Shown: positions 16,632 to 26,140, counted from the stretch's first letter. The stretch is DNA of 64,000 bases from HGM10836 sp964430375 (GCA_964430375.1 CAYSEZ010000001.1:1-64000); one strand, 5' to 3'. Notes: generated from the letters alone by a model not told the origin. Translations and numbers: made by a program.

Positions 16632-17721
16632 AAAAGTTTTTATGCATAAAAGTTGGTATTTCTATTTCTGATGGTTCAAAACTAGTACCAGAACTAGAAT
16701 CTTCATCATCAAATTCATCTATATTTGGTGAAATTCTTTTACCCATAGTGTTATTTACTTCTTTATATAAAGGTTTGTTGCTTTTTTTATCAAAACCAGT
16801 AGCAATTACTGTAACTATTACTTCATCATTTAAGTTTTCGTTAATTACAGAACCAAAAATAGTATTAATATCAGTATTTGCTGCGGCACGTACTACTTCA
16901 GCAGCTTGTTCTGCTTCATATAATGTTAAGTTAGCTCCTCCAGTGATATTAATAATTGCATCTGTTGCACCATGAATTGAAGTTTCAAGTAGTGGCGATG
17001 ATACTGCTTGTTTGGCAGCTTCAATTGCTCTATCTTCACCCATACCAATACCAATACCAATAATTGCATTACCTGATTTTTCCATAACTGCACGGATATC
17101 TGCAAAGTCTAGGTTAACAAGTCCTACTACAGCGATTAGATCTGAAATAGATTGTACACCACGAAGTAATACATTATCTACTTCTTTAAATGCATCAAGC
17201 ATTGGTGTAGATTTATCTATTATTTCTCTTAATCTATCGTTAGGTATAACTATTAAAGTATCTACATGTTTTTTTAATTCTTCAATACCTGCGATTGCAT
17301 TATCCATTCTTCTTTTTCCTTCAAAAGAGAAAGGACGAGTAACAATTCCTACAGTTAAAGCTCCTTGTGCCTCGGCAATTTCAGCGATTACAGGTGCTGC
17401 GCCAGTTCCAGTTCCTCCACCCATACCACAAGTAATAAATACCATATCTGCTCCTTTAAGCGCTTCTTCTATTTCTTTTTTTGCTTTTATTGCGGTTTCT
17501 TTTCCTATTTCAGGCTTTGCTCCTGCGCCAAGTCCTGTTCCAAGTTGGATTTTCTTTTCAGCCTTTGAAGCATTTAAAACTTGAGAGTCGGTATTTACTA
17601 CAATAAATTCTACTCCTCTTACTCCGGCTTCTATCATACGGTTAACGGCATTTCCTCCTCCGCCACCTACACCTACTACTTTTATCTTTGCTAGTTGGTC
17701 CATCATTGCTAAATCAAGCAT
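16630..17721 (-). CDS. ftsZ: Cell division GTPase FtsZ
   Basis: Tubulin-like GTPase that forms the Z ring. The 363-residue protein has the N-terminal GVGGGGGNAVNRM, the tubulin signature GGGTGTGAAP near residue 108, the T7 synergy loop DFADIRAVM, a short variable linker (about 315-350) and a conserved C-terminal peptide EIEIPTFMHKNF, which ends Lys-Asn-Phe rather than in the usual basic tail. This tail would bind FtsA, encoded 18 bases upstream. The ribosome binding site is GGAGAT. Identification is certain. Confidence 0.98.
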   Translation of the reverse strand: MLDLAMMDQLAKIKVVGVGGGGGNAVNRMIEAGVRGVEFIVVNTDSQVLNASKAEKKIQLGTGLGAGAKPEIGKETAIKAKKEIEEALKGADMVFITCGMGGGTGTGAAPVIAEIAEAQGALTVGIVTRPFSFEGKRRMDNAIAGIEELKKHVDTLIVIPNDRLREIIDKSTPMLDAFKEVDNVLLRGVQSISDLIAVVGLVNLDFADIRAVMEKSGNAIIGIGIGMGEDRAIEAAKQAVSSPLLETSIHGATDAIINITGGANLTLYEAEQAAEVVRAAANTDINTIFGSVINENLNDEVIVTVIATGFDKKSNKPLYKEVNNTMGKRISPNIDEFDDEDSSSGTSFEPSEIEIPTFMHKNF

Positions 17722-17739
17722 AACATCATCTCCTTTATA

Positions 17740-18975
17740 TTAATCAAAAATTCTATCAAATATTTTACCTAATACACTACTGTTACCCATTTTTTTACCA
17801 TTTACTATCATTTCCTCTTCTTCTTCTAAAGAAAACATAGTATATTCTTTTTCTCTTAAATTTAATTTATCAACAAAATATTTAATTGCACCATAACAAG
17901 TAATATATTTATTATCTCTTATTCCAAGTATTCCAGTAGATAACGTTGAAACATTCTTAGAATAAAGTAAAGAGGCAACTGCATTAAAACCAAGCATCGA
18001 AGTAATACCTCCTGTAATTATTATATAACCAATTTCTTTATTTGTTAAGTTATTTATTTCATTTTTAGCATTTTTTAATAATTCTATTGTTCTATATTCT
18101 ACTAATTCTGCAAGTTTATAACTATCTATCTCTATTTTTTCATTATTACGATTAGTACAGCTATAAACTTCATCACTATCTGCGTATTTTCTATTTGCTA
18201 CTGCAAAGTCTCTAACTATTTTATCTGTTTCTTCATCATCTGTTTTATAATTAAATAAAATGTCATTTGTTATATTATTAAAACCACTTTTAACAATTTC
18301 TTCTTTAATTATTACACCTTTATTGAAAACAGAAAGGACTGTTTTTTCTTTACCTATATCTATTAGTCCTACTACTTTGCTATCTAATTCATTATTTTTA
18401 GCAACATAGTAATTACATACTGAAGATATTGTAATATCTACTACTTCAATACCTAATGATTCTATTGCACTAACAACTGAATATACATTTTTTCTTGGAA
18501 CTCTTGTTATAATAGACTTCATAGAAAGTTTTTTACCTTCTAGACCTAAAGGACTTTTTACTTTTTTTGTATCATCAATAATATATTGAATTGGGTATAC
18601 ACCAACTACTTCATAAGAAGAATCAGTAACTTCTTTTAAACTCTTTTGCATACCTTTGAATACAGTATCACCATCAATAATATTATCTAAAGTATCTACA
18701 TTAATATCTGAAGATGCAATAGTAATATCTAAATTATTTGATGGTACTACTGCGATTAATTTTTCAAGTTTAGTACCTAGTTTACTTTCTACTTGTTTAA
18801 CACATTTTTTTATACTATTAGAAACAAGAGCTAAGTCAACAATTAAACCTTGTTTAACTCCAAAAGAAGGAACAGATGCTGATGCTAAAACATTATATTT
18901 ATTATTATAATACTCTAATACAACAATTTTTATTTCATATGTTCCTATATCTATACTAGAATAAATATTTCTCAT
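17740..18975 (-). CDS. ftsA: Cell division protein FtsA
   Basis: Actin-like protein that tethers FtsZ to the membrane. The ATG at 18975 (MRNIYSSIDIGTYEIKIVV) is preferred over the ATG two codons upstream because GAGG lies 7 bases before it. Actin-fold phosphate loops are DIGTYEIK at the N terminus and GLIDIGKEKT in mid-protein, with ITGGITSMLG near the adenosine pocket. The C-terminal VLGKIFDRIFD is the amphipathic membrane-targeting helix. About 411 residues, normal for FtsA. It has its own promoter (18998-19026) and leads directly into ftsZ. Confidence 0.96.
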   Translation of the reverse strand: MRNIYSSIDIGTYEIKIVVLEYYNNKYNVLASASVPSFGVKQGLIVDLALVSNSIKKCVKQVESKLGTKLEKLIAVVPSNNLDITIASSDINVDTLDNIIDGDTVFKGMQKSLKEVTDSSYEVVGVYPIQYIIDDTKKVKSPLGLEGKKLSMKSIITRVPRKNVYSVVSAIESLGIEVVDITISSVCNYYVAKNNELDSKVVGLIDIGKEKTVLSVFNKGVIIKEEIVKSGFNNITNDILFNYKTDDEETDKIVRDFAVANRKYADSDEVYSCTNRNNEKIEIDSYKLAELVEYRTIELLKNAKNEINNLTNKEIGYIIITGGITSMLGFNAVASLLYSKNVSTLSTGILGIRDNKYITCYGAIKYFVDKLNLREKEYTMFSLEEEEEMIVNGKKMGNSSVLGKIFDRIFD

Positions 18976-18997
18976 AAGCATACCTCATTCTATTTAA

Positions 18998-19026
18998 ATT
19001 ATACAATATAAAAATTTAAAACTCAA
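18998..19026 (-). promoter_or_regulatory. Promoter of ftsA-ftsZ
   Basis: On the minus strand TTGAGT (19021-19026), a 17-base spacer and TATAAT (18998-19003), about 23 bases upstream of the ftsA start. It lies in the short gap after the HerA-type gene. Confidence 0.55.
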
Positions 19027-19035
19027 GTTATTATT

Positions 19036-20769
19036 TTAACTATACCAAGTTTTTTCTATATTAACATTTTCACTATATGGTGCAACCAAGGGTAAATCAG
19101 TATTTATAATAATAGGTAATTTAAAACTAGTTCCAGTAATTAAACAAGTACCAGGATAAAAGTTTTTTATTTTGTCTATACTACTAATTGAAGTTCCAAT
19201 CTGTTTAACAAATTTTAAATCTTCATCATAAAACATTTTAAATACTAAAAAATTACTTGTTTGTGAAATTGTTACTGTTGATAATTCATGTGGTCTTTGT
19301 GATATAAGCCCAAGTATAATACCATACTTTCTACCTTCTTTTGCTATTCTATCAAAAATATTATAACCTAGAACCTCTATATCAGAATCATTTTTTACAT
19401 ATCTATGTGCTTCTTCTAAAATAATATGAATAGGAAGCTCTCCTCTAGGTTCTAACTTAGTAATAAAGTCAAATAACCATTTAGATAATATTTTAACTAT
19501 TACTTTAGCAAATCTATCATCTAATGAATTTATATTATAATTAATAACTTGATATTTATTATTATTTTTATCAATTAATAAATCACATATATATTTGTTT
19601 TTATCTACAAATGATGAATAATTAAAATACTCTTTTTTCTCTGATTTAATTAAACTATCTAGTCTTACTTTTAATATATTTGCATAATCAAATACTCTAC
19701 TACTATTAAATATACCTTCTGAAAGAAGAGCAAATTCTAAAGCATCATAAAAGTCTTTAATGGTATAATAGTTCTTTTTATAAGAATATTTTAAATCAAC
19801 TTTAACAAAGCTTTCTAAATACTCACATATTAAATCTATATTTTGAATCTTTCCTTGATCATCTATGTATAAACATTGTTTAAAAGAAATAGTCCATCCT
19901 CCTTTAGTAAGATTTTTATCTAAGTTTATATCTTCTGTATTAAATTTAGAAAGTATTGATACTACTTGTGTTCTTATTTGATAATTACTATTATTATGAA
20001 TAATATCAAGAAGAGAACGCGCTATTATATCATTTTTATATTCTATAGTGGTACTTTCTAAAGAAGAAAAAACAGATACTAAAGAAAGGGCTTTATCAAT
20101 AATAAATAGTTGTCTTTGTTCTTCAACATTTAGAAGTAATGCAATATCGTCAGTATCAAGTAGGTAAAAAGGTATAGAAAGTTTTTCATTATCACTAGAT
20201 AAATCTGTAGTTATTAACCTATAGTTTAAATTACTAAATTTATTTTTTATATTTTTAAAGCAATCTTTATATTCACCATAAACATCAAAAATGAAAAAAT
20301 TACTTTTAAATGGAGAATTATTACTTTCGTTAAATATTTTTTCTAAAATACTTGCAACTGTATAAGATTTACCAGAACCAGTATTACCTAAAATAGCAAA
20401 ATGATTACTAAAAAATTTATTTATATCAAGTCCTATTTTATAATCATTATATATATAACTAGTACCTATTTTAAATGAATTATCATTGATTCCAAATATT
20501 ATATCAAGTTCTTCTTTAGTTACTAAAGATATATTGGAATTAAAACTAGGTTTTAATATATCTCCAAAAATAAAATTATTATTTTCTATATAGCCCAATA
20601 AAATACATTCTACTTTTGTTTCATTTATAGAGTATATTTCTGCGACAAATTTCTTTATATCATTAAATATTACATATTTATTTAATAAATTATTATTTAT
20701 TTTAGTGTTTTCTTCAATTTCAAAGATTATTTTTTTACTATCAATACATATTATTTTTCCTTCAATCAT
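19036..20769 (-). CDS. HerA/FtsK-type ATPase (DUF87 helicase-like)
   Basis: A 577-residue protein with an N-terminal beta-barrel-like region (about 1-100), Walker A GNTGSGKS (128-135) and a Walker B HIILEEAHRYV followed by LISQRPHELS, the standard order of HerA-type hexameric DNA translocases. In archaea HerA works with the nuclease NurA; in bacteria relatives pair with nucleases or SIR2 proteins in phage defence. No nuclease or SIR2 partner is seen next to it. It lies between yqeH (13-base gap) and ftsA, so a chromosome-processing role is possible but unproven. Confidence 0.9.
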   Translation of the reverse strand: MIEGKIICIDSKKIIFEIEENTKINNNLLNKYVIFNDIKKFVAEIYSINETKVECILLGYIENNNFIFGDILKPSFNSNISLVTKEELDIIFGINDNSFKIGTSYIYNDYKIGLDINKFFSNHFAILGNTGSGKSYTVASILEKIFNESNNSPFKSNFFIFDVYGEYKDCFKNIKNKFSNLNYRLITTDLSSDNEKLSIPFYLLDTDDIALLLNVEEQRQLFIIDKALSLVSVFSSLESTTIEYKNDIIARSLLDIIHNNSNYQIRTQVVSILSKFNTEDINLDKNLTKGGWTISFKQCLYIDDQGKIQNIDLICEYLESFVKVDLKYSYKKNYYTIKDFYDALEFALLSEGIFNSSRVFDYANILKVRLDSLIKSEKKEYFNYSSFVDKNKYICDLLIDKNNNKYQVINYNINSLDDRFAKVIVKILSKWLFDFITKLEPRGELPIHIILEEAHRYVKNDSDIEVLGYNIFDRIAKEGRKYGIILGLISQRPHELSTVTISQTSNFLVFKMFYDEDLKFVKQIGTSISSIDKIKNFYPGTCLITGTSFKLPIIINTDLPLVAPYSENVNIEKTWYS

Positions 20770-20782
20770 ACTACTTTTACCC

Positions 20783-21784
20783 TTATATTAAAGATTTTCT
20801 AGTAAATACTTCAATATCCTTATTTATATAAATATTAACTCTAGCATCAAATACTATTTTTATAAATCCTAAGCCATTAATTACAAGATCATTGTTATAT
20901 CTAATATTAATTTCTCTAGATGGTAAATCTTTTAATCTATTGTTTCTCTTACTACTAACTCTTTTTATATCTAAATCATTAGACATAAATATTGTAAAGC
21001 TATTTTTTTCTCCTTCTAAATAATCTATTCTTACAATTTCATCTATTAAAAGGGCTTCTCCTTTTTTTAATTGATATGTTTTTGGTTTAATTTCTTTTTT
21101 AGGAGATATTTTTTTTATTTTTTTTACATCTACAAAATTTAATAAGTTAGAATCATCTACAAGTCCTGGAGTATCTATTAAAAAATAATCTTTAATGGGT
21201 ATTTTGATTTCACTTAATGTAGTAGAGGGTAAAAAAGACATAGTGATTTTCCCTTCTTCTATAGAGTAATTATCTATTATTTTATTTATTAAAGTACTTT
21301 TGCCAGCATTAGTATAACCAATTACATATACGTTTTTATATGTTCTATATTTATCTATAGTTTTCATTAATTTATCTAAATTATAATTTTTATATGAACT
21401 AATTAATATGGTATCTAAAAAAGATAGATTTTGATCTTTAAAATAATTAATAATTTTTTCTTCTTTTATAGATAAGGGTAAAACATCTTTTTTATTTAAA
21501 ACTAATATTATTTTATTATTAATTAAATATTCTTTTATTTTTTCTATATTTTTAGGAATATTTAATATGTCTACAACAAATAAAACTAATGATTTGGTTT
21601 TACCTATATTCTTTAATATTTCTATATATTCTTCATTTGATTTAGTAGTAAATTCATATTCTCCATAATTAATCATTTTAAAACATCTTCTGCAATAGTC
21701 ATTTCTTAAATCAGTAGTATAACCTTCTATTAAAATGTTATTATCTTGAAGTTTGCTGCCACATCCTATACATTTTTTATCCAT
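20783..21784 (-). CDS. yqeH: Ribosome biogenesis GTPase YqeH
   Basis: Circularly permuted GTPase needed for 30S subunit assembly. An N-terminal Zn finger has Cys 5, 8, 31 and 34. The permuted order is visible: G4 LNKKDVLP near residue 97, then G1 GYTNAGKS near 160, then G3 IDTPGLVD near 205. At 333 residues it is slightly shorter than the Bacillus protein (about 366). Its first codons overlap the end of yqeG by 8 bases, the conserved yqeG-yqeH pairing. The aroE-yhbY-nadD genes that usually follow are replaced here by the HerA-type gene. Confidence 0.95.
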   Translation of the reverse strand: MDKKCIGCGSKLQDNNILIEGYTTDLRNDYCRRCFKMINYGEYEFTTKSNEEYIEILKNIGKTKSLVLFVVDILNIPKNIEKIKEYLINNKIILVLNKKDVLPLSIKEEKIINYFKDQNLSFLDTILISSYKNYNLDKLMKTIDKYRTYKNVYVIGYTNAGKSTLINKIIDNYSIEEGKITMSFLPSTTLSEIKIPIKDYFLIDTPGLVDDSNLLNFVDVKKIKKISPKKEIKPKTYQLKKGEALLIDEIVRIDYLEGEKNSFTIFMSNDLDIKRVSSKRNNRLKDLPSREINIRYNNDLVINGLGFIKIVFDARVNIYINKDIEVFTRKSLI

Positions 21785-22277
21785 AATAATTTCCCCTTTT
21801 CATATTATTTTTTTTAAATATTTTAGTTTCTATTATACGATTAAATTTAGTAAATATTAATTCTTTATTTTCAAATGGATCTACTAAAATAGTATAATAA
21901 TTATTTCTATTACCTCCATAAATATCAGTAAGTAATTGATCTCCTATAATACATGTTTTATTATCTTCTATATCATAATATTTTTTTACTTTATTAAAAC
22001 CTATTTTAAATGGTTTACAAGATGCATATATATATTTTAAATTATATAAAGCACAAAACATATCTAATTTATTTTTATAAAGTGTATTAGAGATTATTAC
22101 TATTTTAAAATCACAAGAAAGTTTACTAAAGAAGTCTTTTAAATCTAAATTAGTATTTTTAGATATTAAAGTATTATCAAAATCAAATAATAATAATTTA
22201 ATACCTAGTTCTTTTAATTTTTCATAATTAATACTTAAAACATCTTTTACATACATATTTGGTAAGTATTTATTCAC
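21777..22277 (-). CDS. yqeG: HAD-family phosphatase YqeG
   Basis: A 166-residue HAD subclass IIIA phosphatase. Motif I is LLFDFDNTL (residues 28-36), motif II IVIISNT, and the late acidic motif CIIGDQLLTDI. The family contains YqeG of Bacillus and phosphatidylglycerophosphatase-type enzymes; the precise substrate here is not established. It overlaps yqeH by 8 bases, which supports the assignment. Confidence 0.92.
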   Translation of the reverse strand: MNKYLPNMYVKDVLSINYEKLKELGIKLLLFDFDNTLISKNTNLDLKDFFSKLSCDFKIVIISNTLYKNKLDMFCALYNLKYIYASCKPFKIGFNKVKKYYDIEDNKTCIIGDQLLTDIYGGNRNNYYTILVDPFENKELIFTKFNRIIETKIFKKNNMKRGNYYG

Positions 22278-22341
22278 TTTATCACCCTAGTATAATAATA
22301 ACATAAATAATAAAAAAAGAAAATAAGTTTTAATTATAACT

Positions 22342-24159
22342 TTATCTTCTTTTTGTTCTTCGTATTTTTCTTCTTTTATTTTTAAATATAATAAATATAA
22401 ATAGAAATAAAATAAGTAATATAATAACTAAATAAGTATTATTATCTAAATTATCAAGTGCAAGTTTATAAGAAGTTAATAGTTCTAATGCAGTTTCATC
22501 TTTATTATCATAGTCATTATAATTTAAGAAGAATTTTTCTATGTTATATAAACTATTTTTGTAGTTTTCTCTTTTTTCTTTATTAAATAGATTAATAATA
22601 ATAGTAGAGTTATTTTCTTCGTAAAATTCTTTTAATCTTTCTACGTTTTCTGGTACTTCATATAAAGATGGAGCAAGGTTTGATAGTTCATATACATTAT
22701 TTATTTTTTCGTATTCATAGATTATATCATATAAAGTTTTTTCATCGTTTTTTTTGCCTACAAATTCTATTCCATACATTAAACCATCACTATCAAAACC
22801 TAATGGGACACTAACAGATGGATAACCTAATATAGGACTTATTGTATAACTAGATGATTCAAAGTTATTTTCTCCAATTTTAGATACTTTATTTTTAGTG
22901 GTAGGATATACAAATGCATCTACTTGATAATTTTCTATTATACTTTCTACAAAGGTTCTATAATCTTCTTTTAATAAGTTATTTTTATCAATTGTACTTA
23001 TATCTATAGAACAATCATTAAGATAAGAAGTTAAATTATATATATGTCCTTTAGAGTTAGCAAGTTCTTCAAAACTTTTTATTTTACTAGAGGTATTTTT
23101 TATATAATTATTAAATGCATAACACATAGTCCAACCACCTAGTACTTTATTATCTGTATCATAGTATTCTTTTGTATAAAAATTACTTAAATGAATTATG
23201 TTTGCTCCTTGTTCTTTTAATTTATCTAATGTTTCGTCAAACATAGTTTTTATTTCACTATAAGTAGAACCTGTTCCATATACATTAAGGTTTTTATCTC
23301 CGTATGCAAATTGATCTAGTACTATTATGTTTTTTCCTTTTAATGTAGAGTTATTAAAATTGCTATAAGTTCCTTCTTCTTTTCCTGCCATTGCTTCAAG
23401 TAAAATGGCGTTTTCTTTTACTGTTTTAGTAATAGGTCCTACTACATCACGAGTTATATCATAAGCAAGTATTCCAGTTGTATCAATTAAACCAAAGGTT
23501 GATCTAAAGCCAATTACTCCGTTAGCGGATGATGGTGCTCTAAGGGATGAATTTGTATCTGTTCCAAGGGCTACTGGTGCGTAGATTAAAGATGTAGCAA
23601 CAGCAGATCCTCCTGATGAACCATAACTAGAGTAATTAGTGTTATAAGCGTTTTTTGTATATCCATAAGAGCTATTTGAAGAACTAGCCATAAATGCAAA
23701 CTCACTCATATTTGATTTAGCAAGTACTATCATACCTTTTTCTTTTAATTTTTCTATTACAGATGAATCGTTATAAGGAACCGAATCTGATAAGGCTTTA
23801 GCACCTCCGGTAGTAGGAAGTCCTTTTACGTCTATATTATCTTTTACTATTATGGGAATACAATATAAAATGGAATCTCTTCCTTTTACTTTGTATTCTA
23901 TATCACATTTTTTTGCTTCTTCAATTGCGTTTTCATTTATTGATATAATTGCATTAAATTTATCATCATAGGCTTCTATTCTATCTAGATAAAGTCTTAC
24001 TAATAGTTCATAAGTTAAATATCCATTGTCAATTGCTTCTTGTATATCATAAATATCCATAGAAGTTATATCAACAGGTGCTTCGTAGTAAGCATTAACT
24101 TTTATAATAGATATAAATAGTATTAGGTTAGTAAAAAGAATTTTTTTTATTATTTTCAT
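22342..24159 (-). CDS. Exported, membrane-anchored amidase (amidase signature family)
   Basis: A 605-residue protein with a signal peptide (about 1-23, ending VNA), an amidase-signature domain (about 30-495), a linker and a C-terminal membrane helix (about 574-593) with a very basic tail (KRRKIRRTKRR). The Ser-cisSer-Lys triad is intact: K106 in VKDNID, S181 in YGSSGGS and S205 in NSSLR, with the 24-residue Ser-Ser spacing of the family. So it is an extracellular amidase tethered at its C terminus, not GatA. Substrate unknown; a wall or peptide amide is plausible. Confidence 0.92.
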   Translation of the reverse strand: MKIIKKILFTNLILFISIIKVNAYYEAPVDITSMDIYDIQEAIDNGYLTYELLVRLYLDRIEAYDDKFNAIISINENAIEEAKKCDIEYKVKGRDSILYCIPIIVKDNIDVKGLPTTGGAKALSDSVPYNDSSVIEKLKEKGMIVLAKSNMSEFAFMASSSNSSYGYTKNAYNTNYSSYGSSGGSAVATSLIYAPVALGTDTNSSLRAPSSANGVIGFRSTFGLIDTTGILAYDITRDVVGPITKTVKENAILLEAMAGKEEGTYSNFNNSTLKGKNIIVLDQFAYGDKNLNVYGTGSTYSEIKTMFDETLDKLKEQGANIIHLSNFYTKEYYDTDNKVLGGWTMCYAFNNYIKNTSSKIKSFEELANSKGHIYNLTSYLNDCSIDISTIDKNNLLKEDYRTFVESIIENYQVDAFVYPTTKNKVSKIGENNFESSSYTISPILGYPSVSVPLGFDSDGLMYGIEFVGKKNDEKTLYDIIYEYEKINNVYELSNLAPSLYEVPENVERLKEFYEENNSTIIINLFNKEKRENYKNSLYNIEKFFLNYNDYDNKDETALELLTSYKLALDNLDNNTYLVIILLILFLFIFIIFKNKRRKIRRTKRR

Positions 24160-24231
24160 AGGCTCTCCTTATAATAATATTATAATACAAAAAAATTATA
24201 AAGTCTAAAAATTAAAAATACATTAAATTAC

Positions 24232-24250
24232 AAAAAAGACCAAATGGTCT
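24232..24250 (-). terminator. Terminator of the Cys-rich 205-residue gene
   Basis: On the minus strand AGACC, loop ATTT, GGTCT, then a T run. It overlaps the stop codon of the gene. Confidence 0.62.
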
Positions 24251-24866
24251 ATTTAGTATTAATTGTTTTTACTCTTTTTCTAGCATGTCCTAAAGAGTTT
24301 ATATCTAATTTATCTATTTCTATATCTTTAGGATCAATATAAGTTATTTCAATATCATATTTTTTAGCAAGTAATTCTGTCATTGTTTTATAAATATTTA
24401 TTGCTTCTTCTATTTTGTTATTTTCAATTGCTGTTACAACTTTTTTTATATAATCGTTAAATAATAATGTTGCTATTTTTTCTTTGCTTTTATCATTATA
24501 AAGATTATAAGCAATTTCAGGACCTACTGTATCATATATAATTAATAAAGGTATATAATTAATATCTTTTTGAAGTACATTATCTCTAAAAGATCTTAAT
24601 GTTTGTAAATAATAATTATCATCAGAATAATTTAAAATATCACACATTGCAGTTGTTAAATAACATATACTAGGATTTTTAGATTTTTCTGAATTTTCAT
24701 ACATATTTTCTCTAGCAGATCTCCCACGAGAATATTCTTCATAAAAAGAATAACATTTTGGATCGTTTGCATAAACATATCCTTTTTTACTACAATAATA
24801 CCTTCCATTTGAATCAGCTACTTCTTCTAAGTAAGTACAAGCTGCACAATAACTTTCTAACGCCAT
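24249..24866 (-). CDS. Cys-rich cytoplasmic protein with CYLTTAMC motif
   Basis: Function unknown. A 205-residue protein with an N-terminal Cys cluster (CAAC at 7-10, later Cys near 24 and 38), likely metal-binding. From about residue 68 a CYLTTAMCDIL segment is followed by LQTLRSFRDNVLQ, resembling the C-terminal box seen in CFI-box type proteins, and a helical region. There is no signal peptide. It has its own promoter (24894-24922) and terminator, so it is monocistronic between greA and the amidase. Confidence 0.8.
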   Translation of the reverse strand: MALESYCAACTYLEEVADSNGRYYCSKKGYVYANDPKCYSFYEEYSRGRSARENMYENSEKSKNPSICYLTTAMCDILNYSDDNYYLQTLRSFRDNVLQKDINYIPLLIIYDTVGPEIAYNLYNDKSKEKIATLLFNDYIKKVVTAIENNKIEEAINIYKTMTELLAKKYDIEITYIDPKDIEIDKLDINSLGHARKRVKTINTK

Positions 24867-24893
24867 ATTTACTCATCTCCTTTTCTAACCATT

Positions 24894-24922
24894 ATAATAT
24901 AATAAAACTAAATAGGTGTCAA
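24894..24922 (-). promoter_or_regulatory. Promoter of the Cys-rich protein gene
   Basis: On the minus strand TTGACA (24917-24922), a 17-base spacer and TATTAT (24894-24899). It lies immediately after the greA terminator. Confidence 0.6.
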
Positions 24923-24936
24923 TTTATTTTTGCATA

Positions 24937-24954
24937 AAAAAAGCCTATAAGGCT
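24937..24954 (-). terminator. Terminator of greA
   Basis: On the minus strand AGCC, loop TTATA, GGCT, then T7. The stem is short but well placed, overlapping the greA stop. Confidence 0.58.
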
Positions 24955-25423
24955 ATTTAATACTAATTACTTTTATTTCATAACTTCCATTTGGACTTTG
25001 TACAGAAACTACATCTCCAACTTTGTGACCCATAAGTGCTACTGCAATTGGAGATTCATTAGATATTTTACTTTCAAATGGATCAGCTTCTTGACTACCA
25101 ACTATTTTATATTCATCAGTGTCATCGTCTTCATCAACATATGAAATAGTTACAGTATTACCTACTCCGACTTTATCTGTTCTAGTTTCTTCAATAATTG
25201 TAACATTATCTATTATTGCTTCTAATTTCTTAATTTTAGCTTCTATTTCTGCTTGTTCATTTCTTGCAGCATCATAGTCAGCATTTTCTGATAAATCTCC
25301 TAGTGCTCTAGCTTCTTTAATTGCAATAACATTTTCAGGTCTTGCTACATTTATTAAATAATTTAATTCTTCTTTTATTTCTTCAAATCCTTCCTTTGTT
25401 AGGAAAATTGGTTTTTTATTCAT
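24953..25423 (-). CDS. greA: Transcription elongation factor GreA
   Basis: Stimulates cleavage of backtracked RNA by RNA polymerase. The 156-residue length is exact for GreA. The N-terminal coiled coil carries the conserved tip IKEARALGDLSENADYDAAR with acidic residues, and the C-terminal domain has the SPIAVALMGHKVGD segment. It has its own promoter (25460-25488) and terminator and lies downstream of trmR, as greA does near yrrM in Bacillus. Confidence 0.97.
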   Translation of the reverse strand: MNKKPIFLTKEGFEEIKEELNYLINVARPENVIAIKEARALGDLSENADYDAARNEQAEIEAKIKKLEAIIDNVTIIEETRTDKVGVGNTVTISYVDEDDDTDEYKIVGSQEADPFESKISNESPIAVALMGHKVGDVVSVQSPNGSYEIKVISIK

Positions 25424-25459
25424 TGTTCTTTCACCTCGTAATTTTTTTCGTTCCTTAAA

Positions 25460-25488
25460 AGGATACTATTTTTTTTGATATTTGTCAA
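25460..25488 (-). promoter_or_regulatory. Promoter of greA
   Basis: On the minus strand TTGACA (25483-25488), a 17-base spacer and TATCCT (25460-25465). Confidence 0.6.
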
Positions 25489-25540
25489 GTGGATAGACAA
25501 AGTTAATAATATAATATGCTAACTTTTTAAATATTTTACA

Positions 25541-26140
25541 CTAAATTCTTTTTTCTGTTACAGAAAGTCCATCTCCTATATCATAAAATGTTGTTTTGTA
25601 TTTTATGTTATCATCTAAAAATACAATATAATTTCTAATTTTTTTAACAAGTGCTCTTAGATTACGATTTTCTATTTCACTTAAATCTTTTTTTACATAT
25701 CCGTGAAAACTTAAATTATCAGTAATTATAGAACCCTTTGAATTAAGATTCTTTTCAAAATGATTAAAAAAATCAATATTTTTACTTTTAGCAGCATCTA
25801 TTAAAATTAAATCAAATTTTTCTTTTATTTTTACATCTAATGCATCTTTATACATTAAAGTAATTCTATCTTGAAGATTTAACTTCTTAACATTTTTAAC
25901 AGCTTCTAGATATCTATCTCTATCTTTTTCAATTGATACTACTGTAACATTTGGATTAGTAAGAGCCATCATAATTGCAGAATATCCAATTGCAGTACCT
26001 ATTTCAAGTATAGTTCTAACTTTCTTTTTTATTATATAAGATGTTAAAAAATCAATACTTTCATCTACCATTATAGGTACTTTATTATCTAAAGCATACT
26101 TTTTTATTTCTGATATATCACTATATATTTGTTCTACCAT
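25541..26140 (-). CDS. trmR: Class I SAM O-methyltransferase, TrmR (YrrM) family
   Basis: In Bacillus YrrM/TrmR methylates 5-hydroxyuridine at the wobble position of tRNA. The glycine-rich SAM loop is ILEIGTAIGYSA (about residue 38), followed by VVSIEKDRDRY and FDLILIDAAKS. ATG 26140 is chosen over GTG 26149, because the AAGGA site is 11 bases from the former and only 2 from the latter. It overlaps the 3' end of mltG by 7 bases and keeps the mltG-trmR order of Bacilli. The yrrN/yrrO peptidase-like partners are not next to it. Confidence 0.92.
   Translation of the reverse strand: MVEQIYSDISEIKKYALDNKVPIMVDESIDFLTSYIIKKKVRTILEIGTAIGYSAIMMALTNPNVTVVSIEKDRDRYLEAVKNVKKLNLQDRITLMYKDALDVKIKEKFDLILIDAAKSKNIDFFNHFEKNLNSKGSIITDNLSFHGYVKKDLSEIENRNLRALVKKIRNYIVFLDDNIKYKTTFYDIGDGLSVTEKRI

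Noticed and set aside
17012..17584. Long plus-strand open frame opposite ftsZ
   Set aside because: It is the mirror of a highly conserved coding sequence, has Ser/Pro/Ile-rich shadow composition and no ribosome binding site.
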